From Methylacidiphilales bacterium (lineage in GTDB: Bacteria; Verrucomicrobiota; Verrucomicrobiia; Methylacidiphilales; UBA1321): DNA of 47,209 bases. The notes beneath the pieces are model-generated. The model was not told the DNA's origin and searched no databases. It saw nothing but the letters and a program-made list of their open reading frames with translations. Within the stretch, counting starts at the first letter, position 1; every line of letters starts with the position of its first letter. This document shows, in pieces, positions 1-8,228 of this stretch. Location: assembly GCA_026225555.1 (NCBI GenBank), contig JAMFSY010000094.1:1-47209 (forward strand). The letters run 5' to 3'. The translations under genes and the position numbers were made by a program.

Positions 1-716
1 AGGAAGTGACCTGCCCTGCCGCCTACGATTGGGACCCCAAAAGCCAGCTCAGCCGCAAGTGGACACTCATCCACGGCAAGCGCCCGCCCAACGCGCCTCC
101 CCTCACCAGTGAGGATTATTACGAGCCTCTGCCGCCGGTGAGATACCGCATTGTCGCCTACGATTACGGGCTGAAGATCAATATTCTGCGGCGCCTGCGC
201 CAAAATGGTTTTCAGGTGCGCGTGCTCCCGGCGACCGCGTCGGCCGAGGAAGCGCTCTCGACCAATCCCGATGGCATCTTTCTTTCCAACGGACCGGGCG
301 ATCCCTCCGTGATCACCTACGCGCACAAGACGGTGCGCTCGCTCATTGGCAAGAAGCCGATCTTCGGGATCTGCCTGGGCCATCAAATTCTCGGTTACGC
401 CCTCGGCGGCTCGACCTTCAAGCTGAAGTTCGGTCATCGCGGCGGCAATCAACCGGTCAAGGACCTGACCACCGGTCGCATCAGCATCACCTCTCAAAAC
501 CACGGATTCTCGGTCGATCCGAAGTCGCTTCCCGCCGGGGAAGTGGAGACCACTCAGATCAATCTAAATGATCTCACCAGCGAAGGTCTGCGCCATCGTT
601 CCGAGCCAGTCTTTTCCGTGCAATATCATCCCGAAGCCGCACCCGGGCCCCACGATGCGAATTACTTTTTCCGGGAATTCGGTAAAATGATTGATAAGGG
701 AAGTAAAAATTCGTAG
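1..716 (+). CDS. carA: Carbamoyl-phosphate synthase small subunit (3' part, cut by window start)
   Basis: Glutaminase subunit that hydrolyses glutamine and passes ammonia to CarB to make carbamoyl phosphate for pyrimidine and arginine synthesis. The reading frame is open to the left edge, so the N-terminal domain is only partly present. The visible part holds the end of the small-subunit N-domain and a complete class I glutamine amidotransferase domain. The nucleophile Cys lies in GICLGHQ (about visible residue 123), the FLSNGPGDP loop precedes it, and the His/Glu pair lies in VQYHPEAAPGP (about 208 and 210). The stop is 11 bases before the next gene, so the two are probably cotranscribed. 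No carB is in the window. A GTG at base 6 is in frame but is unlikely to be the true start, because the family has about 130 more residues upstream. Confidence 0.96.
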   Translation, partial: EVTCPAAYDWDPKSQLSRKWTLIHGKRPPNAPPLTSEDYYEPLPPVRYRIVAYDYGLKINILRRLRQNGFQVRVLPATASAEEALSTNPDGIFLSNGPGDPSVITYAHKTVRSLIGKKPIFGICLGHQILGYALGGSTFKLKFGHRGGNQPVKDLTTGRISITSQNHGFSVDPKSLPAGEVETTQINLNDLTSEGLRHRSEPVFSVQYHPEAAPGPHDANYFFREFGKMIDKGSKNS

Positions 717-727
717 CGTTTGCCACT

Positions 728-1246
728 ATGCCCCGCTTAGTTGCACAATCCCCGGAGTTCGCTGGTCAAACTTTTGACCTCAAGGGTCCGGAAGTCACGG
801 TCGGCCGCCTGCCCGACAACGGCATCCAGCTTGAACACGCCAGTGTTTCCGGCCACCACGCCACCTTCAAGCTCGAGGGTCAGGATTACATCATCCAGGA
901 CCACGACTCGACCAATGGCACCCGAATCAACGGCGACAAAATTTCGCAGCAAAAGCTTCGCCGGAACGACATCCTGCGTCTCGGCAATATCGAGATGCTT
1001 TACGATTCCGAGCATCAACCGCCCGGCCAGCCGATGCCGGAACCTTCCGCCCGGGTGAACCTGGCCGAATGCAATACGCACGGTCGTCCCGCCGAATTTG
1101 TGAATGCTTCGCCGATCGTGAAAAAAGCACGAGGCAAGCAGTCGCTGGCCTGGACGCTAAGCCTGACCGGGCTGACCTTGCTGGCGCTGGGATCGGTCGC
1201 TTATTTCGTCTGGCTCATTTTCCTGAACGCGCCGACAGTTTCTTAA
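728..1246 (+). CDS. FHA-domain protein with C-terminal membrane anchor
   Basis: A 172-aa protein. Residues about 20-95 form a forkhead-associated domain with the typical VTVGR start, the SVSGHHA core and the STNGTRING loop that contacts phosphothreonine in this fold. A basic patch then leads into one hydrophobic helix (about 143-167), so the FHA domain is presumably cytoplasmic on a tail-anchored protein. FHA domains bind pThr peptides, which implies a Ser/Thr kinase partner. None is encoded nearby. The gene follows carA by 11 bases and ends convergently with prmA. Its specific role is unknown. Confidence 0.85.
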   Translation: MPRLVAQSPEFAGQTFDLKGPEVTVGRLPDNGIQLEHASVSGHHATFKLEGQDYIIQDHDSTNGTRINGDKISQQKLRRNDILRLGNIEMLYDSEHQPPGQPMPEPSARVNLAECNTHGRPAEFVNASPIVKKARGKQSLAWTLSLTGLTLLALGSVAYFVWLIFLNAPTVS

Positions 1247-1257
1247 ACGCGAAATCG

Positions 1258-2106
1258 CTAAAGTCCAAAGCGAAGCATGACCCATTTCCCGCGCCGGACG
1301 GTGCGAAGAAGGGTCAGGTTCCGGGCCAGATAGGCCGCGATCACCTCGTCTTGCTGCGCGCGAAGAATGCCGCTCAGCCAAAGTTCTCCGCCCGCCCGTA
1401 GCGACGTGGCAATGGGCTCGGCGGCCTCGCAGAGAATCCCGCTGAAAAGATTGGCCAGCACGAGATCATAGCGGGCCTTCACTCGAAATTTTTTCACGTC
1501 CGCCTGCTGCCAGCGGACGAGTGGTTCACGGAAATTCAGCGCCTCGTTTTGTCGCGCGGTGCGAATCGCTTCAGCATCGAAATCGGTCGCGACGATCCGG
1601 TGCGCACCGAAAAGCCGGGCTGCAAGAGCCAGCACGCCGCTGCCCGTCCCGAGATCGAGCACGGCACTTTTAGCCAATCCTTCGCGTTCCGTCAGCGCAC
1701 GCAGGAGCATCGCCGTCGTCGCGTGCTCGCCACTGCCGAAAGCGAGTCCGTGAGGGATATGCAATTGCGGCATGGTCCGATCTTTTCGACCGGAGGCTTT
1801 TTCATGGACGATCCGCAGGGCCTTTCCGATCTCAAGCGGGGGCGAAGGGTTGGTCGCGATCCATTGCTCCGCGCGAACCAATTGCGGCTTGCCACCCAAT
1901 TGGCGCGCCAGACGAAGCGCCTCGGCCTGCGTGGGAAAATAGACGGCAAGAAGGAGGCGTATCCGATCGGGTTTTTCGGTCACCGTCCAGGTCGGACAAC
2001 CCAAAACCTGAAGCCGCGCGACCCACGCCTCCTGCTGCGTGGCCGTGATCCAGCGCCGCCAGCACCAGGCGTCCCCCGGGCGTGAAGCGCGCCTATTGCT
2101 GCTCAT
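1258..2106 (-). CDS. prmA: Ribosomal protein L11 methyltransferase
   Basis: SAM-dependent methyltransferase of the PrmA family, which trimethylates ribosomal protein L11. The 282-aa product has the family pre-motif HIPHGLAFGSGEHATT, the SAM loop DLGTGSGVLAL and the motif IV equivalent DLVLANLFSGIL. This length fits the family (about 280-300). I chose the ATG at 2106, which overlaps the upstream gene's end by 14 bases; an in-frame ATG at 2148 would add a basic stretch unlike the family. It is the last gene of a chain of overlapping minus-strand genes and ends convergently against the FHA gene. PrmA is certain as a family; L11 as the substrate is inferred from it. Confidence 0.9.
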   Translation of the reverse strand: MSSNRRASRPGDAWCWRRWITATQQEAWVARLQVLGCPTWTVTEKPDRIRLLLAVYFPTQAEALRLARQLGGKPQLVRAEQWIATNPSPPLEIGKALRIVHEKASGRKDRTMPQLHIPHGLAFGSGEHATTAMLLRALTEREGLAKSAVLDLGTGSGVLALAARLFGAHRIVATDFDAEAIRTARQNEALNFREPLVRWQQADVKKFRVKARYDLVLANLFSGILCEAAEPIATSLRAGGELWLSGILRAQQDEVIAAYLARNLTLLRTVRRGKWVMLRFGL

Positions 2107-5100
2107 CCGGGGGCAGATCCGGGCGCAGAATGGCCTTGGTCGAAACAAAAGTGCTGGGCTGGATCAGCATGGGCATGATGGAATTCTCCGAGATGGAGAA
2201 ATGGGTCAGGGCCCAATATTGGCGGCCATCAGGTCGGACGGCGCGCGCGAAGAGCCAGTAATTGTGAGTCTTCTCGTCCTCGGCAAAGGGGCTGTCCTTT
2301 TCCAAATGCGACCAGCTGAAACGACCGTTGGGCAGCATCGGCAACCGCTTGCTGATATTCGTTTCGGGCAGCGCATCGAGCTGAGTGTAGTACTTGGCAT
2401 CGAGCCCCGCCTCAGCCGTCTGGGATTGCACCAGATCGGTCTGGGCCTGCTGGAGCTCGGTCTTGAGCGGCTCTTCTTCCGCCAGGGTGCTGTCGATGCG
2501 ATGCTGCAAGTCGTCGATCTTCCCGTTCAACTCGGTCACGCGCGGCGTGGGCGAAAGCTGAATTTGCGCCGCCTGTTGCCGCAGCTTTTGCTGACGGTCA
2601 TCGACCGACTTCGTGAAATCGCGCCATTGCTTGAGCTGGTCCTCGATCCACTGATGTTCCTTGACGCCATCGACACCCGGAGGCGTCTGGTAGAGAGCGA
2701 GACGATAGGCGTTGGCCCAGACTTCCGGAGATTGATAGGCCGGGTCCGGAGTGTAGGGCAGATTGAGCGACTTGGCGCGAGCCGCGATGCTGCTCCCCAA
2801 CTGGCTGAGGCGGGATTTGTATTCATCCTGCAAGCCCGCGCCCGGGCCGTCCCAGACTTTTTGGGCCGCGTCGTGGGCATCCTTGATCACGGAAGCGATT
2901 TCATCCTTCGCCGCCTGGACCTGTTCCTGGAGCAGCCGAATGCGTTCTTCCCGCGCGGCGATATCGGCCTGGGCGCGCTGCACGTGGTCCTGACGCTCCT
3001 GGATTTCCTGGAGTTTCGGCGCGCGTTCGGCGGCGAGATCGTCGGCGATGCCCGAGGCCAGTTCATGGAAATCGGTGACGATCCAGACTTCGTTATTCAG
3101 CAGCGTGCCCGTCGGAGGAATGACCTGGCCCTCAAGGCGTGTTTCCGTACTGAAATGGATGGTCATCAGATAAAGCAGCGGCCCGATTCCGGCAATGAGA
3201 ATGAGATAGAAGAGGACCGTGCTGACCAGGCGTCGTTTTTTGGCCCGCGCGCTCCGCGTCGTCGGCGCTTTGACCGTGATTTCCGGCACGGGCGGACTGG
3301 AGGAAATGACCCCCGTCTTCGCCAAGGCCGGAGCGTCCTTCTTGGCGGGCGGATTAAGCTTCTCGTTTTCGGCCACGGCGCCTGTCACCACGCTGGTGAG
3401 CACTGCGGGCAAAATGACATCCGACATCGGGTCAACCGGTGCCAGGATCGGCACGGCCTTCTCCACTTCCGGCGGCTTGTTGGCGCGGGGCAGCGTCGGA
3501 GGCCTTAGCTTGGGCGAGGATGCTGCGGGACTTTCGACTGTCCTGGTGACAAGCGGCGGGGCCTTCGATTCGACAATAGGGGGCGCGACAAAAATGGGCG
3601 GAGGCACGAGCGGCGGCTTTTCGACGCCCGACTTCTCTTCGACTTTGGGCGGGGGCTCGGATTTTTCCACCGCAGGCGGAACGGATGCGGTCGGAGGGAC
3701 GGTGAGAACTTCCGCCACCGGAATGGACGGGGGTTCTACTTTTTCCACCACGCTGGGTGCGGCCACTGGAGGCACCTTGCTCGCGGCACCCGGCAACGGT
3801 TGGAATTTTTCAACCGGCGAAGCTGGAGTGACCGGGGGAAGTTTACCTGTTGCGACGGGCAACGGGGCGAACTTTTCCACGCTGGAAACGGGAGTTGGCG
3901 CGGCGGGCTCAACCGTCGGAAGCTTGGTGGCGGGAAGCGGCGGGAATTCCAAGCCGGAAGCTGGCGCCGGAGCCGCAGGCGTAACCGAAGGCAGGACGGG
4001 CGGCGGCGTTGAAACTTTTTCCGGTAATTCAGGAATGAAAGCGAGCTTGCCCAGACGTGGTGGAGTCGCGGTCGATTCGATCGGCGCGACAGAGGTCTTC
4101 ACCGGCAGCGGCGGAGGCGTCGCAGCGGGTCGGGCCGAAGGGAGCGGAACGTGGGCGATGGCCGGGCCGACCGTGATGGGCGACGAAACGTGCGAAGTCG
4201 CACCGGAATCCAACATCGCCGGGGCCTTGGCGACAGCGACATCTTTCTTCGCTTCAAAAAGAGGAGGAGGGAGGCGGAATTTCTCCACCGGCGCGGGCGC
4301 CACTCCACCCATCAACGGCGGGACGGCATGGACGGCCGAGGACGGTTTTTCCTCAGGGAGGGGCGGAGGTTCGGGCGCCGCCGAAGGCAGGACCAGGGAG
4401 TCGGTGCTCTTGGCCTTAGCCGCTTCCAGTGCACGCTGATTATCGGCAAAAGCCGCGAGGCTTTGCAGGCCGCCTGGGGGCGTGGGCAGTTCGCCGGGCT
4501 CGAGATGCTTCCACCCGGGCGGATTTTCCGCCGCAGGGGTGGGTTCTGCCTTCGCGTCGGGGAAGATCGACTCCTCCGGAGTCCGCGCGCCGAAGGAGAA
4601 AGGTTTGAGCCGGAAAGGGAGAAGACTTTTCCGCGGAGCCTTTGGCTCGACGGCAGCTTTTGCGGGCAAGGGAGGCGGCGTGGTCCGGCGCGTCTCCTGC
4701 CCCGACTGTGGGGAAAGCGTGACGGGAGGCAGGTTTCCCGTCTTGGTTCCGGCGGGCGAAATGGGCATGTTCGCCAGGGAAGTCATTTTGGGCAGGACAC
4801 CGCTTTTGGGCGGTAGCTTGACCTCCATCGTGCGATTGAGCTGCGGCTGTTTTTCCTGCGGGATGGTCAGACGGCGATGGGTCGCGGCGACCGTTTCCTT
4901 GGCCGGAAGAATGGAGCCGCGGGGCGCATGATCGGCTAGGGGCGGAACCAGCTTGGGCGGCGCGACGACGACACCGGATTCAACCAAGTTCGGCGGCGCC
5001 ATCTTGGCCACGGAAGAAAGTGTGACGACGACACGTCCGCTCGGGCTCTTCTTGCCGGAACCGGGAGACGGGGAAGGTGATTGCGGAGCGCCTTCGGACC

Positions 5101-5119
5101 CCGGCAAGTTATCCGGCAT
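2093..5119 (-). CDS. Large proline-rich, single-span, coiled-coil membrane protein of unknown function
   Basis: About 1008 aa from the ATG at 5119, which overlaps the upstream gene by 11 bases. Residues 1 to about 625 are low complexity, with Pro, Ala, Val, Lys and Glu and many loose repeats of the type VEKFxPLP and PPPLP. A basic stretch (AKKRR) precedes one hydrophobic helix at about 630-652. The roughly 355 residues after it contain heptad-like segments (about 685-745 and 820-930) and a C-terminal globular part. The likely topology is a long disordered cytoplasmic arm and a periplasmic coiled-coil domain. I recognise no family. The gene sits between a chorismate mutase homologue and prmA, with overlaps on both sides. 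The start at 5200 gives extra residues with no family support. Confidence 0.8.
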   Translation of the reverse strand: MPDNLPGSEGAPQSPSPSPGSGKKSPSGRVVVTLSSVAKMAPPNLVESGVVVAPPKLVPPLADHAPRGSILPAKETVAATHRRLTIPQEKQPQLNRTMEVKLPPKSGVLPKMTSLANMPISPAGTKTGNLPPVTLSPQSGQETRRTTPPPLPAKAAVEPKAPRKSLLPFRLKPFSFGARTPEESIFPDAKAEPTPAAENPPGWKHLEPGELPTPPGGLQSLAAFADNQRALEAAKAKSTDSLVLPSAAPEPPPLPEEKPSSAVHAVPPLMGGVAPAPVEKFRLPPPLFEAKKDVAVAKAPAMLDSGATSHVSSPITVGPAIAHVPLPSARPAATPPPLPVKTSVAPIESTATPPRLGKLAFIPELPEKVSTPPPVLPSVTPAAPAPASGLEFPPLPATKLPTVEPAAPTPVSSVEKFAPLPVATGKLPPVTPASPVEKFQPLPGAASKVPPVAAPSVVEKVEPPSIPVAEVLTVPPTASVPPAVEKSEPPPKVEEKSGVEKPPLVPPPIFVAPPIVESKAPPLVTRTVESPAASSPKLRPPTLPRANKPPEVEKAVPILAPVDPMSDVILPAVLTSVVTGAVAENEKLNPPAKKDAPALAKTGVISSSPPVPEITVKAPTTRSARAKKRRLVSTVLFYLILIAGIGPLLYLMTIHFSTETRLEGQVIPPTGTLLNNEVWIVTDFHELASGIADDLAAERAPKLQEIQERQDHVQRAQADIAAREERIRLLQEQVQAAKDEIASVIKDAHDAAQKVWDGPGAGLQDEYKSRLSQLGSSIAARAKSLNLPYTPDPAYQSPEVWANAYRLALYQTPPGVDGVKEHQWIEDQLKQWRDFTKSVDDRQQKLRQQAAQIQLSPTPRVTELNGKIDDLQHRIDSTLAEEEPLKTELQQAQTDLVQSQTAEAGLDAKYYTQLDALPETNISKRLPMLPNGRFSWSHLEKDSPFAEDEKTHNYWLFARAVRPDGRQYWALTHFSISENSIMPMLIQPSTFVSTKAILRPDLPPDEQQ

Positions 5120-5984
5120 AATCTTCAATACCCTGATAAAGGCCGAGCACGGAGAACGGCACCCCTGCGGCCTGGATCGGACCCAGGTCTTCCAAGACAT
5201 TCCGGGGCCGGTCCAAGGTCAATCGGACCAGAGTGGCAGAGGCGCGGGATGGCGCCACGCCCACCGGAAGTGGGGCTTGTTCAAGATGGAAAGAGCGTTC
5301 CGACATAAAGTTGAACCAGCTTTTTACCGCATCCACCGAGGATTTGCACTCGATTAAAATCAGCATTCGGTTGGCCTCCGGCACGAACTCCTCCGCCCGA
5401 GGCGTGATGATGAAAATCCTTTGCTCCAGAGGCACTTGCGCATCTACCGGAGAGGCAAAGTCACCGGCGACCGCCATTTGTTTGAGGAATTGTCGCCGGG
5501 AAGCGGGCGCTTTCAGAATACGGCCCAGGTCCGCGCCGGTCAGCAGGGCCAGGACCAGCGAGCCTTTCAACAGGCTTTCGACCAGCTCGCTCCAACCCTT
5601 ATAAGATCGAAATTCGTCACAGGCACCGAAGCACCATCGGGCGGGCAGAAGCACGGCGGACGTGCTGGCCTGGAGAAGGCCGATGGCAGGTTGCGACTGG
5701 GCGGCGCGAGAGCTGGAAAGGATTTCGCGATAAATGGCGGTGACCGCCGTGGCTGGCAACTGGCCCCGGCTCAGGCGCGCGACACGACGCAGCAATTCAC
5801 GCTCCCGTTGCGGAACGTAAATGACCGCCCCATGGCGACGCTTGGTCTCGCCGATCCGGCGCGAAAGCTTAGTCCGTTGCTGGAGGAGTTTCAGTATCTG
5901 GAGGTCGATCCGGTCCACCTGCGTCCGCAGGAGCTGCATCTGCCGGGATAAGGCCGACGTCGAGTTGCTGTTGTTCGGGGGCAT
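5109..5984 (-). CDS. Chorismate mutase fused to a degenerate prephenate dehydratase/ACT-like region (PheA-like)
   Basis: A 291-aa product. Residues about 18-95 are a clear AroQ-class chorismate mutase: LRTQVDRIDLQILKLL, the RRIGETKR segment and the VPQRERELL helix. Bifunctional P-proteins continue with prephenate dehydratase (GPxGTFS start, catalytic Thr in a TRF motif) and an ACT domain. Here the glycine-rich start is missing. The segment WSELVESLLKGSLVLAL resembles the dehydratase FEAVExGExD strand-helix, and EQRIFII stands where TRF is expected. A final 80 residues ending VLGLYQ resemble an ACT domain ending VLGSYP. I infer a PheA relative that lost dehydratase activity. The start could instead be the ATG at 5939. 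It overlaps scpB by 116 (or 71) bases and the next gene by 11. Confidence 0.75.
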   Translation of the reverse strand: MPPNNSNSTSALSRQMQLLRTQVDRIDLQILKLLQQRTKLSRRIGETKRRHGAVIYVPQRERELLRRVARLSRGQLPATAVTAIYREILSSSRAAQSQPAIGLLQASTSAVLLPARWCFGACDEFRSYKGWSELVESLLKGSLVLALLTGADLGRILKAPASRRQFLKQMAVAGDFASPVDAQVPLEQRIFIITPRAEEFVPEANRMLILIECKSSVDAVKSWFNFMSERSFHLEQAPLPVGVAPSRASATLVRLTLDRPRNVLEDLGPIQAAGVPFSVLGLYQGIEDYAG

Positions 5985-6567
5985 GAGAGGGTTCGGGGGC
6001 CGGGGGCTGGAGCCGGCGAAGTTCGTCCGCATTGGGGAGTTCGTCCAGGCTTTTCAGGCCGAAGAGCTCCAGGAAAAGCGGCGTGGTTTCATAGAGCAGC
6101 GGACGGCCCGGCTGCTCGGAGCGGCCCGCGACACGGATGACCTTGCGTTCCAGCAGCGTGGCCACAACGCCATCCACCGCGACGCCGCGCACCGATTCGA
6201 TCTCGGCGCGGCCGATGGGCTGGCGATAAGCGATGACGGCCAGGGTTTCCAGCGCGGGTTGGCTGAGTCGCGGGGCCTTGGGTTGATCAAAGAGACGATT
6301 CGTCCACAGGCCGAACTCGGGGCGCGTCTTCAATTGGAATCCGCCAGCGACACCTTGCACCATGAGGCTGGAGCCATCGGCCTCAAGCTTCGCCCGCAGC
6401 AGCTCCAGGGCGGCTTCGACCTCGCCCAGGCCGAGCTTCTCCTGCGCGACGGTTTCGGGACTCGGGGAAAGCTTCGCGGCCTCGTTGACGGCATGCGCGA
6501 TGGCTTTGGGGGTCAGCGGTCGATCCGTGGCAAAGAGCAACGCTTCGACGATACGATACAAGTCCAT
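5869..6567 (-). CDS. scpB: Segregation and condensation protein B
   Basis: ScpB binds the kleisin ScpA and Smc in the bacterial condensin complex that compacts and segregates the chromosome. The 232-aa protein has the two winged-helix domains of the family. The first begins MDLYRIVEALLFATDRPLT. The second carries the highly conserved SQPALETLAVIAYRQPIGRAEIESVRG block (about 118-144), followed by LLERKVIRVAGR. The C-terminal tail is Pro/Ala-rich and acidic. I chose the ATG at 6567 because the family starts there; an upstream in-frame ATG at 6648 adds a hydrophobic stretch not typical of ScpB. scpA is not adjacent. The 3' end overlaps the chorismate mutase homologue in another frame, which suggests coupled translation. 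Confidence 0.92.
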   Translation of the reverse strand: MDLYRIVEALLFATDRPLTPKAIAHAVNEAAKLSPSPETVAQEKLGLGEVEAALELLRAKLEADGSSLMVQGVAGGFQLKTRPEFGLWTNRLFDQPKAPRLSQPALETLAVIAYRQPIGRAEIESVRGVAVDGVVATLLERKVIRVAGRSEQPGRPLLYETTPLFLELFGLKSLDELPNADELRRLQPPAPEPSHAPEQQQLDVGLIPADAAPADAGGPDRPPDTETPPATD

Positions 6568-6675
6568 CCCACCATCTTTGGAAATCTGTGGGAAAAGGCA
6601 AGCTCCCGCGGAGGTCGCGAGGAGTACAGTTGCGTAATACCGCGACAATTCCTTGTTTTGGACCCCAGCCAGCCT

Positions 6676-8088
6676 CTACTGGGGACGATAACCAAAGAAG
6701 CAGCGATCCTTGATGATCGTGGCGACTTCCGGCGTGACCATCTCTTCCCAGCGATGATCGTGGTCCCGGATGTGGGAGAGAATGGCGCGGGAAAAGATGC
6801 CCAGGTATTCCTTGTGAAAATGCTCGATGGACTCGATGTAGCCGTTCTCCATCAAGTGAATGAAGAGGTGCTTGAGATGGGGCGGCACCTCGACGTCGCG
6901 GGCCGAGATGAGCTGATCGATGGAGCCGTCGAGGAAGGGATAGACGTAAAGCTTGAGGTCATTCTTGAAGAGTCGTCCGAACGATTCGAGAATTCCGCCC
7001 TCGAGGGCGTCGTAGTACTTCACGTCGAAGAGTTCCTTAAGATTCGGGATGCCGAGCACGATGCCGATACGGCTCTTGGTGTAGCGCTGCAGGTAGGCGG
7101 CCAGTTTGTAATACTCGGCGTAATTGGAGATCAGCACCATCTTGCCGACGGCATTGATCGTATCGGCGCGGGCAAGGAAGTCCCGGTGATCGATCGCGCC
7201 GGTGCTGAGCAGATTGCGCATGGTGATTTCCATGAGCTCCACGATTTCATTCTCCTTTACTTCCGCATCGCGCAGGAACTGCTGGCGCGCGCCGTCGAGC
7301 ATGTCGAGATTGACCTTGGTGACGGGGCGAAAGCTGCCGCGTTCCACCAGAATCGGCTTCTTGTGGAGCACTTCGGAAGGCTGGAGCACTTCGCCGTTTG
7401 CGCCGATGAGCGTGGCGTTGGAAAGCCCCTCTTCGACGAGTTGCAGCGCCATGAGACGATTGTCGACGTTGCTGAAATAGGGCCCGATGAACTTGATCAT
7501 GTCCACCTCAATGCGCGCGGTGGAGAGACCGTCCAACAGGGACGCGATCAGCTTCGTTGGCTCGGCATGGAGATAGAAAGCGCCGTAGATGAGATTCACG
7601 CCGATGATGCCGAGTGCCTCCTGCTGCTGGAGGTTCTCCTTATCGAGCATGTTGACGTGGATGATGATCTCGCTCGAATGCGCGCCTGGCTGCATCTGGA
7701 ACTTGATGCCCATCCAACCGTGACATTCGTTCGTGCCGAGATAATTGCGGGCCGAGACGGTATCCGCGAAGACGAAAAAGGAGGTGTCCTTGCCACGCTT
7801 GGCATTAAGGCGTTCGATGAGCAGTGCGAACTCGTAATCGAGCATGTTCTGCAACCGCACCTGACTGACGTAACGCTCGCCCTTGCCGTAGATGGCATCG
7901 GAGAAAGCCATGTCGTAGGCGGAGATCGTCTTGGCGAGAGTGCCGGATGCGCCACCGACGACGAAGAACCATCGCGCAACTTCCTGCCCCGCGCCGATCT
8001 CGGCAAAGGTGCCGTAGAAGCGCTTGTCGAGATTGATTTGGACCGCTTTTTCGTGGGGCGTGATGGTCGTCGTATTGGTGGGTTCCAT
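6676..8088 (-). CDS. Conserved 470-aa protein of unknown function
   Basis: The product begins after a clear AAGGA ribosome-binding site ending about 8 bases before the ATG at 8088, so I reject the in-frame ATG at 8361. The N-terminus carries a strongly conserved-looking block (NLDKRFYGTFAEIGAGQEVA, then GGASGTLAKTISAYDM). I recall related proteins in cyanobacteria and Bacteroidota that carry database labels such as nicotinate-nucleotide adenylyltransferase or TonB-dependent receptor. I see no nucleotidyltransferase HxGH motif, no signal peptide and no beta-barrel pattern to support either label. The protein looks soluble and mixed alpha/beta. It lies between the ATP-cone-like gene and scpB. 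Cotranscription is possible, but a 140-base gap precedes it. Function unknown. Confidence 0.85.
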   Translation of the reverse strand: MEPTNTTTITPHEKAVQINLDKRFYGTFAEIGAGQEVARWFFVVGGASGTLAKTISAYDMAFSDAIYGKGERYVSQVRLQNMLDYEFALLIERLNAKRGKDTSFFVFADTVSARNYLGTNECHGWMGIKFQMQPGAHSSEIIIHVNMLDKENLQQQEALGIIGVNLIYGAFYLHAEPTKLIASLLDGLSTARIEVDMIKFIGPYFSNVDNRLMALQLVEEGLSNATLIGANGEVLQPSEVLHKKPILVERGSFRPVTKVNLDMLDGARQQFLRDAEVKENEIVELMEITMRNLLSTGAIDHRDFLARADTINAVGKMVLISNYAEYYKLAAYLQRYTKSRIGIVLGIPNLKELFDVKYYDALEGGILESFGRLFKNDLKLYVYPFLDGSIDQLISARDVEVPPHLKHLFIHLMENGYIESIEHFHKEYLGIFSRAILSHIRDHDHRWEEMVTPEVATIIKDRCFFGYRPQ

Positions 8089-8179
8089 GATTTTAAGTCC
8101 TTGGGTTGAGCGACAAGAGTGCCAAAGACTGGCAAAAACCCGAGCGCTCTGGCGAGCAGCATTCTTGTGACAAATTACT

Positions 8180-8218
8180 CCTTCCGGCCAAAATTTGCGG
8201 AAGGACGCGTCCGGAAGG
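8180..8218. repeat. Inverted repeat upstream of the 470-aa gene
   Basis: CCTTCCGG (8180-8187) is matched by CCGGAAGG (8211-8218), with a second CGGAAGG copy between them (8198-8204). It can form alternative hairpins in the minus-strand transcript just after the ATP-cone gene ends. No T-run follows, so it could be a weak terminator, an RNA processing site or a protein-binding palindrome. Confidence 0.4.
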
Positions 8219-8228
8219 CGAGAGAAGT

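Noticed and set aside
2039..4439. Plus-strand ORFs of 489 and 406 aa opposite the proline-rich gene
   Set aside because: Gly/Ser/Ala-rich mirror images of the proline-rich codons; no ribosome-binding site or family motif.
5821..8109. 762-aa plus-strand ORF spanning scpB and the 470-aa gene
   Set aside because: It is an antisense shadow caused by strong G+C bias; the minus-strand genes have clear family motifs and this ORF has none.
8110..8126. Sigma-54-like site (TGGCAC-N5-TCGC) before the 470-aa gene
   Set aside because: The GG-N10-GC spacing fits, but the -12 element is off-consensus, the start would cut into the ribosome-binding site, and no activator gene is seen.
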